From Apteryx mantelli (lineage: Eukaryota > Chordata > Aves > Apterygiformes > Apterygidae): 64,000 nucleotides of DNA. Position 1 is the stretch's first letter; the number at the start of each line of letters is the position of its first letter. The translations under genes and the position numbers were made by a program. This document shows positions 20,036 to 34,049 of this stretch, in pieces. A model generated the notes under the pieces. That model was not told where the DNA came from. It ran no database searches and saw only the letters and a list, made by a program, of their open reading frames with translations. The stretch is from NCBI RefSeq assembly GCF_036417845.1, contig NC_090020.1, positions 43,508,425-43,572,424 on the forward strand. Direction: 5' to 3'.

Positions 20036-22239
20036 AGCCTTTCTTTCTGTGGGGGTTAAAAAAATTATCATCATCTCCCATGGAGAACTGGAATATCAAG
20101 AGAATAAATGTCTTGGGGCATCTATAGTCGTGCAGTTACCTTGCACTTCTATTGTGAGACTAAAAAGTTTATAAATTGCAAATGTTCCTTTACAGGGAAA
20201 GTCCACTCCCAATGGAAATGAACGTTAGAAATTTCTAGTTGTCTTTACATGTGAAATCACAGTCATAACATCGATTAAAAGTGTCTTTCATAATCAAAAA
20301 GTCCCAAACATTTTTGCAGGTCTTTTCCACAGAGCTTAAAATGATTCAAAACAAATAGAAATTCTTTCCATCAACTCATACTAAAATAAAGGTGGAGTTT
20401 TAGAAACCGCTTAGTTCTAAACAAAACAAGACCCAAATATTGACTTGCAGAATGCCTGTGAAATTCCCAGATTTGTACCTGTGGAGCTGCTGGTCGAGAT
20501 GCAAAAGAACCCAAAGTAAATGAGTGAGTCAAGGAGTCACTGCATCATTAAATGCTTGCCTCAATTACAAGTCATTGCTTTGAAGCAAATGATTCTATTA
20601 TTTGAATAGCTGTAAAAGACATCTCACTGTCACTTGAAAAATTAAATGGTTGCAAATGGCAGCATGTTCACAGTGCGGGGAGCCTGCATCCCTGCTCAGA
20701 GCCAGCTATACCATAACGCAGAGGGATTCTGAAGGTTGGACTTTGCCGTGGGCTGCAAGCTCCCTGGGACGAGCTGTGCGAAGACATTTGCACAATTCAG
20801 GGAGGAACACTCAGGACCTTGACTCACACAGTGATTTAAAATTGGACAAACTAAGTGGTAACTACCTCCAGCTATCTATCCACCCCATACATTTTCTGAA
20901 GACTTCAGTCTCCTAACAGGGATGGCTGAAATCGCTTTTGAACTGCTGCAGTCTGCAGCTTGGCCTATTTAGACAAACTGAAATTGGTGTCAAATTTATG
21001 GTACATGCTGAGTGGTCAATCACCACAGTTCATGAGCAACTACACATACTTTCAGCTGCCCTTGGTGCAGGGTAGGAAGGAAAGCATGGTGGTCAGGTCA
21101 CATCTAGCAAATGGTAGAGCAGTAACCACTTTAACTCTCAGCTACACCCTTCAGATTTAGAATGGTAAGGAAGAAAAAGTTCTTGTATTGTACCAGTTGT
21201 TCTACTCTTTGGATGACAAATTGGAACTACCAGCTGTTGCTTCGACCCTCTACCGAGATACTCTAATCTTGTTGTTATGCAACACAGTCACTTGAAGCTG
21301 CTTCAGCTTGCTCTTTATCCTGGCACTAATGAGAAGGAGCAGTACATTAAGTTTCTATAGCATGCAGATCTGTCTTCACAGTCTGGGTTCACAGACATGA
21401 TGAAATGTTCAAATAAACAGAATTTAAATAACCATACATGAAGAACCATATAGCAAAGAAGGAAAGCTGATAATCTCGGACAAAGCAATTCTCCTGAAAG
21501 TAAGCATGAAGTTCTAAGACCAGAGTTCCCTACGCAAACAAACTCTCAGAGAAAATTAATTTTAGCACTTTTTAGGCAACTCACTGTCTACTGCTTCCTA
21601 AGATCATATAAGATCTCCTCCTGGGAGACTCCCTTGAGCACTCTGAGGAAAATATTCTTTTAGGTGAGATCTGGAATTATTGATTGGTGAAAGGGCAATG
21701 ACTTAACAGTTAAAAGCATTACTGATTTCTCAGTGTTATTGCTGTTCATGTTATTGTGATGCAAATAGCTCATAGCAAACATCAATAGTGCTGAGAAGAG
21801 ATATATTTTTGATTAATAAGTACATGAAGCTCCTATTTAGGGCCAAAGTACATGGCCTTGTCTACAAGGGTGGGGACATTATGGATTGTAGGAGTCAGTA
21901 TTTCTCAAAGCCATCTCATTTGAATGAATCATGGGTATATCCGGAATTGTTCTTTTTTGCTGGTTTAGTATTGATAGAGGTCTACTGCAACACACTCACT
22001 GGGCCACTGTGTAAGGGTCCGCACTGGGCTCTGACACGTTTTTGGGACACTGCAGCTCAGGTCTGTTTGTCAGCCTTGTTGGCATTTCTCCTAAGCACAG
22101 ATTCTTTGCTGTCTACTATGTGCTGATGCAGGACCTCACAGGTCAGCTGCTCTAGACTTTTCAGGTTACCACTGGCTCTTTCAGATTTATCAGTAGTTTC
22201 CATGCACTCCTCCTTTGGCATCACATTTGCGGATGATCC

Positions 22240-22350
22240 TCATGTTTTCATGTGAGAAAACTGAGGTGCTGTGAAAGTAACTGATTTATACAAGATCCCA
22301 CAACAAGGGGGCCTTTGCTACAGAGCAGGCCTCCTAACTGTAATCCTTTT
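22240..22350 (+). repeat. Ancient MIR/L2-type fragment
   Basis: GAGAAAACTGAGGTGCTGTG is followed by AAGTAACTGATTTATACAAG and CCCACAAC in the order expected for the same 3' core. It is more diverged than the copy at 19930. Confidence 0.45.
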
Positions 22351-25300
22351 TCCCCATTCATAAATTAGTAAGAAAACAATGCGCCAGAGACTTATACAAA
22401 ATACAACATTACCTCTTTCAGCAAGCTTTATCAGACCAACTGCTAGAATTAGGAAAGATGGACAAGTTTCAGGCATGTACACCCTTTTCCTGCATGGAGA
22501 CGATGAGCAAATATGATCTCATCTTAGAAGAAATTTATGACTAAGATGATAATCCACTGGTTTACAGCAAGGTTTCCAATAGAGTTAGAATTCTTTTAAT
22601 GAAGAGTAATATCAGCAAAAAAAAAAAAAAAACAAGCAGTAAAACCTGATTGATGGGAAACTCACAAAACAAGAGAAAGGCTAAGTTCAGAAAAGCTCTT
22701 CAGACAAGTGCTTTTGTAATAACTATAAGTTTTGCCATTGACTCCCACAGGAGTAGAACTGGATTCAACAGTGTTGATCTCTCTCTACCCTAATGGTGTA
22801 ACAGTAAATTGTAGGGTTGGAAAGGGCAGTAGAACAGTAATGTTCTTTACACCTGTGAAGTTCCCTTCAAAGAGGTAGGAATGCAAAAATCATCTTCCTT
22901 TAGCTCTCATGTATAAATTCTGGTGAACAAACAGGAGACAGACTGTTCTTCCAAGATGGGCCAATGACCTAGCACAGGAAGTGCCTGTGCTAGTTGGGAT
23001 CTTAGACTCCGTGATGTTTTTTTGTCATGTTCTGGCTCTACACTCCTTGTTTTCTTCACTTTCCGATTACTTTTCTTTGCAGGGCACAATATTAGTTCAT
23101 CTCACAGGAATTTGTTTGCTGTTTTCCACTATTTCAATCCTTGCTCCTGGTTAGATTTCAACTTGGGAAGTTACCTTTTTCCACACAGACACATTTTTTC
23201 CCCACAGTTGCAATTAGACACTTTTTTTTTCATTTTTTGCCTTACTCCACTAAGTAGCATTACTACTTACTGAAAAATATTGCTTGCTCTGCAGCTATAT
23301 TTTACATGCTTCAGTACAGATGACGTTTTTCGAAGTTAGGATGGTCTCTTCTTTACAGAAAGTTGACGAGTAATGTCTCACTGTTGTAAATGCAGTCCAA
23401 ATAAGCCTGGCATTTTGAAGAGCAGTCTTGATGGTGTTTGTACCTTATTTTTCACTAGCTTCGATCTGTGGGAATGTAGTATTAGCTCACAATCTCTTTT
23501 TATTTTCTCCTTTTTCCTTTTTCCAGCTTATTTTCTCTCCCTTTTCCTGCCTGGCTGTATGTCTTAGTTTCTTCCCTCCCCCTTCATGTTATTTTGTATG
23601 CATCACTGGCTACAGCCAGGAGAGGGGAATTTGATTATGTGGAGAAGCTCTGACAAAGTGGAGAGGGCTGTTTAAATGGATAGGCAGAGCAACACTTCTA
23701 GTGTGGGAGATGTATAGATCTTTTTTTTTTCATTTTTTCATTCTAAAATGTTCTTTTGGAACATCTAACTATACCTTATTTCAGGGCTTGAGCCCAGTAA
23801 AGGAGTATACTGAATCAACAGGATCTCTGTTTTGCCTTTCTCCCTTCTTCCTGCAAGTGGTGGTTATATCAAGGCTTATGGGACTCTGCACATAACAGGT
23901 CCCTAAGGAAAGAGGTACCTTTAGTTTGCTAGTGCTAAGGCTTCCTGCCTTAAGGCAGATAGATAGGATGGTGCAGTTGTAACTGGGACACTAAAGGAGG
24001 AGGAAATTGAAATGAGAAAGAAATTGTCCCATGGAATGAAGAGTCACCATAATCTGCAAAACCTTTTCTTGGGAGTCATTTTAATACTAAAGACCAAACT
24101 CTCACAGGCTGTATATGGCTAAGGAAAGCAAAAAGAGAGAGTTCAAGAGGCAGATCTGCTGTCCTTTCAGACAAAATTCCTGGTACCTTCTGGGGGAGCT
24201 CTCGTGGATGTCTTCAGTGCTGTGCCATGTTGTTGATGTATCATCACACCAGTGTGACCATGATGGAATAGGGGAATGGGACTCTGCCCCACATTACCAA
24301 AACAGCTCAAGGTTAAATATAAGATAAACTCTATGTGGTGACCAAGAAAGGTCCTGTACAGTAGTAGCTGGAAGATGTTTTTATTACATCTGGCTATTAC
24401 TCTAAGTCTAGCTTGTTTATGATCTGAGTGCTTTTCCTTTAGTAGTAAAATATTTAAAATCATAATACAGTTAAAAATAGAGCACATGTTGTGTCACACC
24501 ATAGCACAAATTCTTACTTTCACTTGGGAAGACAAACTATTTCATAATACATTTCATAATATGCAAACACTTCAAAAATACTTAATATTTTAAACAAACT
24601 TTCCTTGACTGGGCTCATTTTCTACTTTTTAGAAAATTAGCTTGATATCTACAATGTTAGCTAAGGTGAATATTTGTAGAAAAGCAAATTGTGAATTTTT
24701 TGGGGGTCATTTTTCATGCTCTAAGAATGTAAACTGAACAATGCTTCACGAAGAGATGAGGAAGACTCCTTGGCAAATGGATTTTTCATCAGAAATAATT
24801 ACAATGAACAATGTGCCAGTTTATGACAGATTGTTGTATTCAACCAATCTTCTATGCCTGTTTATAAACAAAGACATACAAATTATTAGTTCAAGAACTA
24901 AATTAAAATAGCAATTCCTGCCTTACCACTTTTATATGATGCACAGAAGTGTGACCACAGCTAGAACAGGTGTTTTGCATGGCTTCTACTTGAAGGGAAT
25001 TAGGACTTAGTCTACTGTGTACTTCAAACCTTTTGCACTGCTAAGAGCAGATAGTTTGGGGGGTTAACTCATGCTATAGAAACCTGTGTTTCATACAAAC
25101 CTTTTCCTAATGAGTGGCCAGCACAGGCAATAGAATGAAAATTGTAATATTCTCGGAGGAGAAGATACACTATAATCTGACGCTTACTATGACAGTCACA
25201 CAAGAAGCAGAATGCAGTTGTGTGCAAACAGGAAATATCGTTTAACACTGAAATAGCCTACAGTTACTCCAAATATATCAGATAGAAGTATAAAGTCTCT

Positions 25301-26679
25301 GGTCAGGCAAAAATACATCCCATCTGCTGCCTGGGACCTGCCATTTTATAAGTTTAATAATGTGCATATACACTGAGGTCTGACACAAAGTTAATTTAAG
25401 GCAGTAGGAGTCTCAAAAGGGAAAATGCTCCTCTATTCAATGGCAGAGGGACTGGAATACTGTTTGAACACCTTTTTTTTCTTGGATCTGGAAGTCTCCA
25501 GTTCTCATCAGCACTTAAGCACAAAGACTGGTTGGTATTTAAAGTTGTGCACTATAGCAGAAGTGACCTGTTTAACTTAAACCCATGTATCAGTTGGTTC
25601 TCCTTCTGCAACCTTAATGTCTGTTTTCTTAGCATGTGTCTTATTCCTTCAGACTTACTGCATTGCACTCAGCATAATTTAGCTATATGCTGATAAATAG
25701 CTGTGTTTTTTACATTAGAGGAGACAGGAAGACATTCCTTCAGTTTATATCAATTTTTGTTTCCTTGGGCTGTCTGTGAAATAAAGTCCTGTATCTTTAC
25801 TTAAACATGAAGTGCATGAAACCGTGATATGATGGCTTAAATTCTACCTTGTTAAAGTCACGTGGAACTGGTGAAATCACGTGCATATATTGATCTGAGC
25901 CCACATCAGGGTTCGATTCTGACCTTGGATATATGCTCATATAGTTCCTGCTGATTACAATGAGAACCAAACATATGCAGGCAAGGCTCAGCATTTGACC
26001 TCCAGTCAGAATATATTTAAGTTTTCCTTCACATTGCCTAGATGTAGAGCGTATGTCAAAAACATTCTCCACTTTAAATTTACATAGCTTTTTTTTCTCA
26101 CTTTCTTTTTTTTTTTTGTCCTTTCCAAAAGGGGCTTTGCTTGTCTAAAGCTGGGTTTCTGTTCAGCCCAGTCATCTGTCCCCAAACAAAAGTCACAAAG
26201 GTAACTTCCAACTTTGCCAGCCGTAGTTCTTCCAACTTGCCAGTACTTTTGCACCAAGATGAGGACAGGTCACATCACCCTGTTGACACAAAGATATGCC
26301 TTTGTAGCAAAGACTAGGGATGGACACACATAGGTGACCTTGCCTGTTTCACAAGCGTAAGTATTACGTCAATTCTTATTGGAAACTCCCCCTAGCCAGG
26401 CTCTTTGTGAAAAATGGTGTTTTAGCTGTTTAGACGGTAACTGGTTATGTGTGTACAGGAACTGCTCAACTGATTTAGCAGTAACATATTTAGAACTACC
26501 TTCTTGCACAATGAGGAAAAGTGATAGCTTAAAGTATGTTAATTTGAAAAGCCTCAACAGAACTGGCCAAACATTTTTAGTATTTATTTTATTGTCATTT
26601 TAATACAATGCATAAAAAGTTAGAGATAAGATAGTTTTCTCATTCTGGTTCTGGATAAAGACAAAGCAAGAAGTTTCTG

Positions 26680-26865
26680 CCACCAGGAGCTTACAGTGTC
26701 TGGAGATAAAACAGGAAAAGTGTTGGGGAAAGGAAATATTGTTACACACTTTTTGAGACAAAAAATCTTAGGCAAAGAGACAAGAATGATTTGCTCAAAG
26801 ATACCAGAGGTTGTGGTATTTTGAGGAACTGAACCCAGTTCTCCTGGCCTAGCTGATGTTAGGAT
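26680..26865 (+). repeat. Ancient L2/L3/MIR-type fragment
   Basis: CCAGGAGCTTACAGTGTCTG, an A-rich middle, GATTTGCTCAAAGATACCAG and GAACCCAGTTCTCCTGGCC correspond in order to a widespread amniote repeat end (GAGCTTACAATCTA ... CTTGCCCAAGGTCACACAG ... GAACCCAGGTCTCCTG). Exact family is not resolved by eye. Confidence 0.5.
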
Positions 26866-26927
26866 AGTCCTTTCCTGCAGCAACCAGGGAGTCATAAACT
26901 TTGCAACAGGCTGAATTTCAAAAATAC
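26854..26927 (+). repeat. Duplicated 70-bp segment, copy A
   Basis: Starts TGATGTTAGGATAGTCC and ends with GCTGAATTTCAAAAATACC. It recurs at 27409-27475 with only a few substitutions and one six-base length difference, in the same orientation. Confidence 0.85.
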
Positions 26928-27408
26928 CAGAGTATTCTTCCACTCCATTTTTCTCTTTGGAGTAATATTCAACACAGTGCATGGCAAGGTATAAATACAC
27001 ATCATAACAAATCAAAATAGATCAGCTGACAGTTTATGCATACACACAGTTCATCTGTGTCTTCCATAACGTGGGTGAAAAAAGTTGTCCAGAAAGATAA
27101 CCTGGATCAAACTTCTAGGTAGTTCTAGAAGCAGAACTGGGACAAAGATGGGGAAAAGGGAAATCCATTTTATTGGCAAAAAGAGACCATGAGGCTTTAG
27201 ATGAAATTCTAAAACAGTGTTGCTCCTCTGACCAGAATTACTGGTGGGGTGAAAGGACCACAAAACAGGTCTATTTAAAATACTCTAATCCTTGTGACAG
27301 AACCCACACATCATTCAAATAAAACAGGGATGTATTTCTGAAGCTATTACATTACGCAGATGATTACTGTGAATTAAGACTCTGGTACTGAATTTGGCAG
27401 TATGCTTC

Positions 27409-27475
27409 TGATGTTAAGACAGTCCTTTCCTGCAGCAACCAGGGAGCCTTTGCAACAGGCTGAATTTCAAAAAAC
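27409..27475 (+). repeat. Duplicated 70-bp segment, copy B
   Basis: Direct repeat of 26854-26927 about 555 bases away. The shared block includes AGTCCTTTCCTGCAGCAACC and TTTGCAACAGGCTGAATTTC. Flanks are unrelated, so the boundaries are sharp. Confidence 0.85.
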
Positions 27476-30400
27476 CTTAGGGAGAGGAAGAATTGAATGT
27501 GAAGGAATGTCTGGGATACCACAAAAGCTGATGCTGATACACACATTTAATTACTTGGATATGTATATACAAGACTTAGATGTATATCAGATAGAAAGAG
27601 AAGACCATAAAGCAATTTTCATTTAAGGAGATGACACTGACAGAGGTCTACTTTTATACAGAGGAAAAGAATTTCCTTTCTGAATTATTAAGAAGGAATA
27701 TTTATTTTATTTTAGTGTAGTGCTCAGGATACTTCATGTACACAGGCTCTACCAAAGTGATGGCTGTACAGCTTCAAGCAAAGTCTCATTTTATTTTGGC
27801 AGCATCATTTTCCTAAGTTTTCTCTGAAAGCTTTTTAAATAGTTCTCATTTATAAGATTGATTTTCTGTTTTCAGTTTATGTAAGAACAAGATTACAGAG
27901 AGAAAAAAACTTGCTATTTACACCCATTCCTTTTACTGGAAGCTCTTTTCTTCCATCATCTTGCTCTCAAAATCATGTTCATAAGATGTCCACAAACGTT
28001 ATTCATGGATTTTTGCAAGAGTAAAATGATATATCAGTAATTGGAGAAACATGGTCTTTAAGGTCACGATAAAAGGTCAATAGAACAATACTAAATAACA
28101 ATTTCAATTGAAAGTTTGATGGTAAGGTTACAAAGGTATCCATAGCTATTTGGAGTGCTAAGAGGATGAGGCCACAAGTAGCTTTACTACTGCAATGGCA
28201 GAAGACATCTCCTCTAGATATCTCCTCCAGTAGGACAGACTATGTGAAGAGCTGACGTAAGGCACCTCTATCTGACCTCCACAGTCTTCTGCTTTTTAAT
28301 AAAGTTAAAAGAATGTGAAGAGCAAGAGAGTCTGTTCTGCATCAAGGAATAGGTAAATATGTGAATAAATGAATAGCCTTGAGACAACAGGTGAGCTCTA
28401 TATCAGAGTTTATACACTTACGAGAGCAGCAGAAGCACAGGGCACCCAGAAAACAAAATCCTCTTCCCCTTGAAATTACAAGGCACAACTTTCAGAGGTC
28501 TGCAATTTCCTTCAGGTAACAGAACAACTAATAGTCTGTCAAAATGCTGCACAAGGAATACAGATTTATGATTAGCTTGCTATTCTCTGTTTAGTGTTTT
28601 TTTCCCTTCTTTTTAAAATTCTTATATTGTTGTTTCTATTGATCAAGTTATTTCACATTTGTTTGACACATTAAGATATTCTGAAACATTAAATTATATC
28701 AATCTTTATCTTGGCTGCTTGCCAGAGAGACAATTCAGAAGTTAATGTAGACTCCTTCCTTGTATATTGTCACATTGTAAAATGGTAGGGCTGATCCTGC
28801 CTCATTCATTGTACAATTATTTAAAAAGTCCACCTCTGAAATGAAAAGCCTGCTAAATATCTCACCCCAGGCAAATAATGACAAATGCTAAGCTGTTTCT
28901 GTGTATCTGAAAGACAAAGTTCTACATGCTTGTCTTGCAACTGGGTGTTTTAAAAATAGGAGATTTAAAAATGAAAGCTCAAAATATTAGAAAAGGCAAA
29001 AGTGGCAGCTGTTTTATAGAAGTATTGCTTCTTTTAGTAGAAGTCTGTGTGTAAATGTTGCTTAAGTACATTGAAATATTTTTGGTAAAATATGTGAAAC
29101 CAAAAATCTATGCCTAATTTTTCAAATTTTGACTCAAGCCTTGAAAAGGCGAAATTTCCAGTGACACAAATAGAAAACAAGACCTCATCATTTACAAGAT
29201 CTATTTCTTCAATTTTGCTTTCCTTCTATCCTGGATATTTAAGCAGAAAAATTGCTAGCACTGTAAGTTTCTCTTTCTTTCATTGAACTGATGTGGGAGG
29301 AAACAGAATAATCTTACAACTTCTTGCAAGATAGCACACTGATGAGAACAGTAGAAATACCTCCCCAGAGTTCAGAGGTTAGGGTTGGGCCCTCTAGCAA
29401 TACATGCAAGGAAAGATCTTAACAAAGAAATATTTTTTTATTGCCTAGCTTTCTGAAACTTAATACTCTTTCAATAAATGGTCCTTTAGATTTGCTGAGA
29501 GAAACAGATATTTGGGGATGAGGACAAGGTGTTCAGTTTCAGTATCAGCTCCTTCCAGCCAAGGCTGCAATTCAGCTAGCTTTCACTTCCAACATGCAGA
29601 AGAAGAGGTGTCAATCAATAGCTAAATACTGACATGAATAGTGCCTTTGTGAATATTTCTGTTGTGCCTTTGAAAGCACACAAACCAAAACAAAAAATCT
29701 TTTGACAGTGTGTGGAAAAACAAAACTGAAATGCTTGAACAACCTTTCCCAGCTAGAAAGCTGGCCATATAAACTCTTTAAAATTGAATGTTCTTTGTCA
29801 GTTGGACGAAAGCTTGTGTTCTGAGATTTGACCATCAGGGAGCCCAACAGCGCAGTAACTATGTGCATTTCTAAAAACATTTCTTAGCTGTGTGAATTGA
29901 TTGGCTGCATTTGAATTCACATTCATGAAGCATTTTGCAGTGGTCATTGTATTCATCTTGAGTAAGTTTCCTCATTAAAGACATTAGCAAGACACTGAGC
30001 AGTTTACAGCTCTTCACTCAGATCTGATACACTACAAATTCTGCTGAATAAATCCCTAAGTGAGAAATTCCCTTTCCTGGAAGAATCAAGATTTGATTTT
30101 TTGATTTTTTTTATTTTAAATGCTGATTGCACGAGTGTCACAGACATGGCCTTACTCTTTGGCAACAGCAGCAGAAAGGAGCAAGTAAGTCAGGCTTAGA
30201 TAAAGTCTTTTTCTGTCTAATGCCCCAATTTAATTAAGTCATTTAAGAATACGTCTGACTTTAAATACACAGATATTTAGAACAATTCACAGGTTTAAAG
30301 AGAGACACATGAATTACTGAACTGTTGGCCATATCACACCAGTCTGAGACATTTTGCTTTTACTCCATGAGCCACTGAAATTAATGAGACTGTTACTCCT

Positions 30401-33400
30401 GCGGTAAGGTGTTACTAAATGTGAAATGCAGGTAGCAGTGACAGAGGGAAATAAAGAGAAGGGATTTTTTAAGCTTCTGGATTTAGGTACTGTTTAAGGC
30501 AGTACAAAACAAAGACCCTCATGTACACAGAGAAAATATTTTTATATGTATAAGATGATAAGCATATGTATAGAACTGTCTCCATGACATGTATTTCTGA
30601 AAGCGCTGCAGACGGCAATTAACTAAAGAGCGCAGAGAAGCGGAGCAGTCATCCTGAGTTACACAATTACACGAATATTCAAACTTGTTTTGATGAAAGG
30701 GCACTGACTAAAGCTGCCAATTTATGTGCTGCTTTTACTGTAATTCGTCTTGGATTTTTCAGTTCCACCAGAGATGGTAGGAGAATTTCTAGTACCTCAT
30801 CTAATGTCTAGCAGACTCAAGAGCAACACAACTGTTGTCAGGCTACTCAGAGATGGCTGGGAGCCATCATGAAAATTAAACTTATGACCTTGTGTCCTAG
30901 GCCCTGTGTATGTCAGAAACTTACTGGGTTTTATAGGATAAACTGCTTTGTGTCTGTATACAAGTTTGCTCTTTTTTTTTTTTTTTTTTTAACCCATCTG
31001 GCATCTTTTCTCACACCAGTTAATCCCATTTGGAAGGGCACACATTTATTCCAGAATTTCTTTTTTTTTTCATGAAAGTAATTTTCAGCAGTTACTTAAA
31101 GTTAGATTAACTGTTCCCCTTCAGACAGTCATCCAACTACTATGCCATTCTGCTTAGATTTACAGCTGAATTAACCTCTGTGTCTTTTATCTGTAGGTCC
31201 TCTAAGGTCATTTTAGCTGACTGTAACCTTCCACTTAAATTTTAAAATTCAACTAGCTCCAGTAAAATTCCAGTTTATGTACACTCAGCAACATTCCCTT
31301 TATAGCAGTCATGTCCTCTACTTCCAGGTGCACTTGGTATGAAGGTCTGCAATTCTTCGGTCACTAAGAAAAGAAATACACTCTCTGAATGCCAAGACCT
31401 GGTAGCACTACAAATGCAGGAGAAAGGATACTCCCTGGGCAAGCATCAGTATTGCTTCTTCTGGAAGAAAGAAAAAGATATCTGCCAATGCTTTGATAAT
31501 CTACCAAGATATAAGAAGATTTTTGCACACAGAACCTCAAAATCTTTGAAAAAGGATGATCAGGGAACACATCTAAGTAGCCTCAGATGCCAAGAAGGGA
31601 TCTCCCTCTCAAACAGAAAGAGATCCTCCCAAGTTTTTTTCAGCATGCCAATTTTAATTTAAAAATAAGATTTGAAAATTTAAGATACAAATATGAATCT
31701 TAAGGTGGAGATAACTAGCCTGAAACTTCTGCTGAGGGGAACACTGCTAGTCAGAATACAGGCTGGGAAAAACCTTCTTAAAATTAGGAGGTACAAGCAT
31801 AAGAACATGGGTATGTTCTTAATTTAAAGCAGATGTAAAAGCCTACTAAACATAAGATTGCTCAAACAGGAGGAAATGCATGTAAACATTTGAGGCAGAA
31901 GTAATTTCTAATTATTGCTTGAGCTGAGAATATATGCATGTGGATAGATGGAGGGATACATACAGAGACATCTAGGGCCCAAAGAGAAGCCTAAAGCAAA
32001 GGCTTTTGGCTCAAGTTCTGTGGGTCTGTGAGGGATAAAACTGTTGTTTCCTGTTGCTCTTGCCTTTAGCACCAGGGATCTTTCAAGCCAGTCCTCATTA
32101 ATATAGTAAAACTTGAGGCTTGGAATGAAGGGCAGAAAATAGCTGGGTGGATCTTGTTATTTGCCCTGGTGTAGTACCCTCAGTGTAGTCCTTAAAATCT
32201 ATCCTTAAGTTTTGAATTTGTAGTCAGTGCCTATGGTAAAATACTATTTGTCCAGACAGTCATCTGAGATGTGCAGTTATTTGTCCACTGAAGTCAATAA
32301 AAAAACAGTGTCCTATTTCATCTCAGCCTTAATCCTGCCTGTGGCTGGAAGCCCTGGCTCTCAGCTCTTCCCTCACATGCTTTGCAGGAGCAGAAGAAAA
32401 AAGAATTAGAGAGAGGGGATGTTTCTGTTCTAAGTCAGAGACCATTTCTTCTTTTTTTTTTTATTTGTTTGTTTCTTTATGAATTGGTCAATACCTACCA
32501 AAGGTGGTTTCCAGTTGAAAATCTAATGGATGGTAACTGAATATCAGGAGCAAAGGTTTAGCTCAAACCAGCCAAGAAGATCATTTGGGCTATGTATACA
32601 TTGGCAAGTAGGGCAGTCCAGTAGTAGTGGATCTGCAAAACAATTGGTGCTGAGCACTGGATATTTCACAATATATTCATTTCAGTGTGTTTTATTTCAG
32701 ATGAATTCTGGACTGATCTGTGAACTAAAAATTCATTAGTGGTTGGAGCACCTTCGGGGCATTCCAGGGACACATCTTCTAGTTTGGTGTTATCTGCAGG
32801 TAAACCAGTTTGTATGCTTCAAGACCTCTCCACAGCGTGAAACATAGCATGGTATGTGGAAATGATCAGGAGATTTGCTTCAAAATTGCCCTCCTAATCT
32901 CACCTAAAATGTAATGTAAACACACGGTTTGTTGCTCTGTCCTTGACAACATGGGTCGTCAGTTGTACATCTTGCAATAAGTCCACAATTTGCATGTGGT
33001 CTTATGAGTTCTTCTCTTGTCAAGTCTTACCTGATTAGAGCTAAGCTTGCTTGCAAAAGGATTATTTCTGAGCTGAAGTAAAAAGCATCCGGTGTATAGC
33101 ATACATCTACTGCAGTGTTTACACTCCTCTGAGGCTTGCCAGAGAACAGCTGTTTCTTATTTAAGTAGAGTGAGAAGGAGACAGATCTGGCAGGAAAACT
33201 TAGAAGTGGAGATGGCTTAGAATTTGCACTCCCTTCTTCATGCAAGGCATTTGCCTCAAAGAACTTGAAACTAAACTCAAACAAGGTCCTCAAGGCAATA
33301 TAGACACAAATGCCAAAGTGATTTCAACAGCTGAAGATTTGGCCAAGAAATTCTTGCCTGGGGAAGAAAATTAAGAAGACATAAGCCTTACTACTGAACT

Positions 33401-34049
33401 TTTAAATGTTTTGAGCTATACACTTATACTTTTGGTGACCAAGGACACTTTATTTTTCACAAAGTAGTAACTCCACAAATTAGAGGGCAATAAGGGATTT
33501 GGAGTCATTAAAGCTAAATTCATCAGTATGCTTATTTGATGATAATACTTCCTGAAACAAGTCTGGTCTGAAACTACTCTTACCACCAATATCACAGATG
33601 GTGAGAGCACTTTCCAGAGTGTAGTTAGAGGTGGCCCTGACGGCCGGTCTGAATTGTCATGTTGCACATTCCATGGTTTAAACAGTAATTTATTTTGCAA
33701 TCTCTGCATCACCAATTCTGAAGTGTTTGTCCAGAATGTTTAATATTTGAAGAGGTCAATATTTAAAGAGATTTGTGACAGCAAATAAAACCTTCAGGCT
33801 GCTTGAAAGTTAATATGTCACACGCTTTGAGGGTGATATAGAACTAGAACTGTCACTAGGCACGCTGTCAGTGCCTCTATTAAGACAAGAAATTATGGCG
33901 CCATAGAATAGGACCCGTGAGAGAGACTACTTAAAACTTCTGATGCAGTTTCTGCATATCTTAGTAAAGTTCACTGGAGCTTAAAGAAATAACTCCATTT
34001 GTTAATCCCATTCAAGACATGCAGGGGAACAAAATAGTGCAAGTAGTAC

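Larger units (their letters stand above)
15214..34049. other. Gene-free interval between the two main CR1 copies
   Basis: Nearly 19 kb of AT-rich DNA without a supportable gene. I see old L2/MIR-like pieces (19930-20035, 22240-22350, 26680-26865), a diverged duplicated pair (16845-17085 and 17778-18010), a close duplicated pair (26854-26927 and 27409-27475), a 12-bp doublet (18029-18055), T/A homopolymers, and copies of the GTCARTGGGA-type repeat. Open frames of up to 131 codons show no family resemblance and no splice context. Confidence 0.6.

Noticed and set aside
26620-27015. 131-codon minus-strand open frame and the similar frame at 27364-27546
   Set aside because: Their similarity reflects the duplicated 70-bp DNA segment, not a gene family. 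The frame includes an ancient repeat and shows no known domain.
31339-31662. 107-codon open frame rich in Lys and Ser
   Set aside because: No recognisable domain, promoter or splice signals; AT-rich chance ORF. The same applies to 21788-22126.
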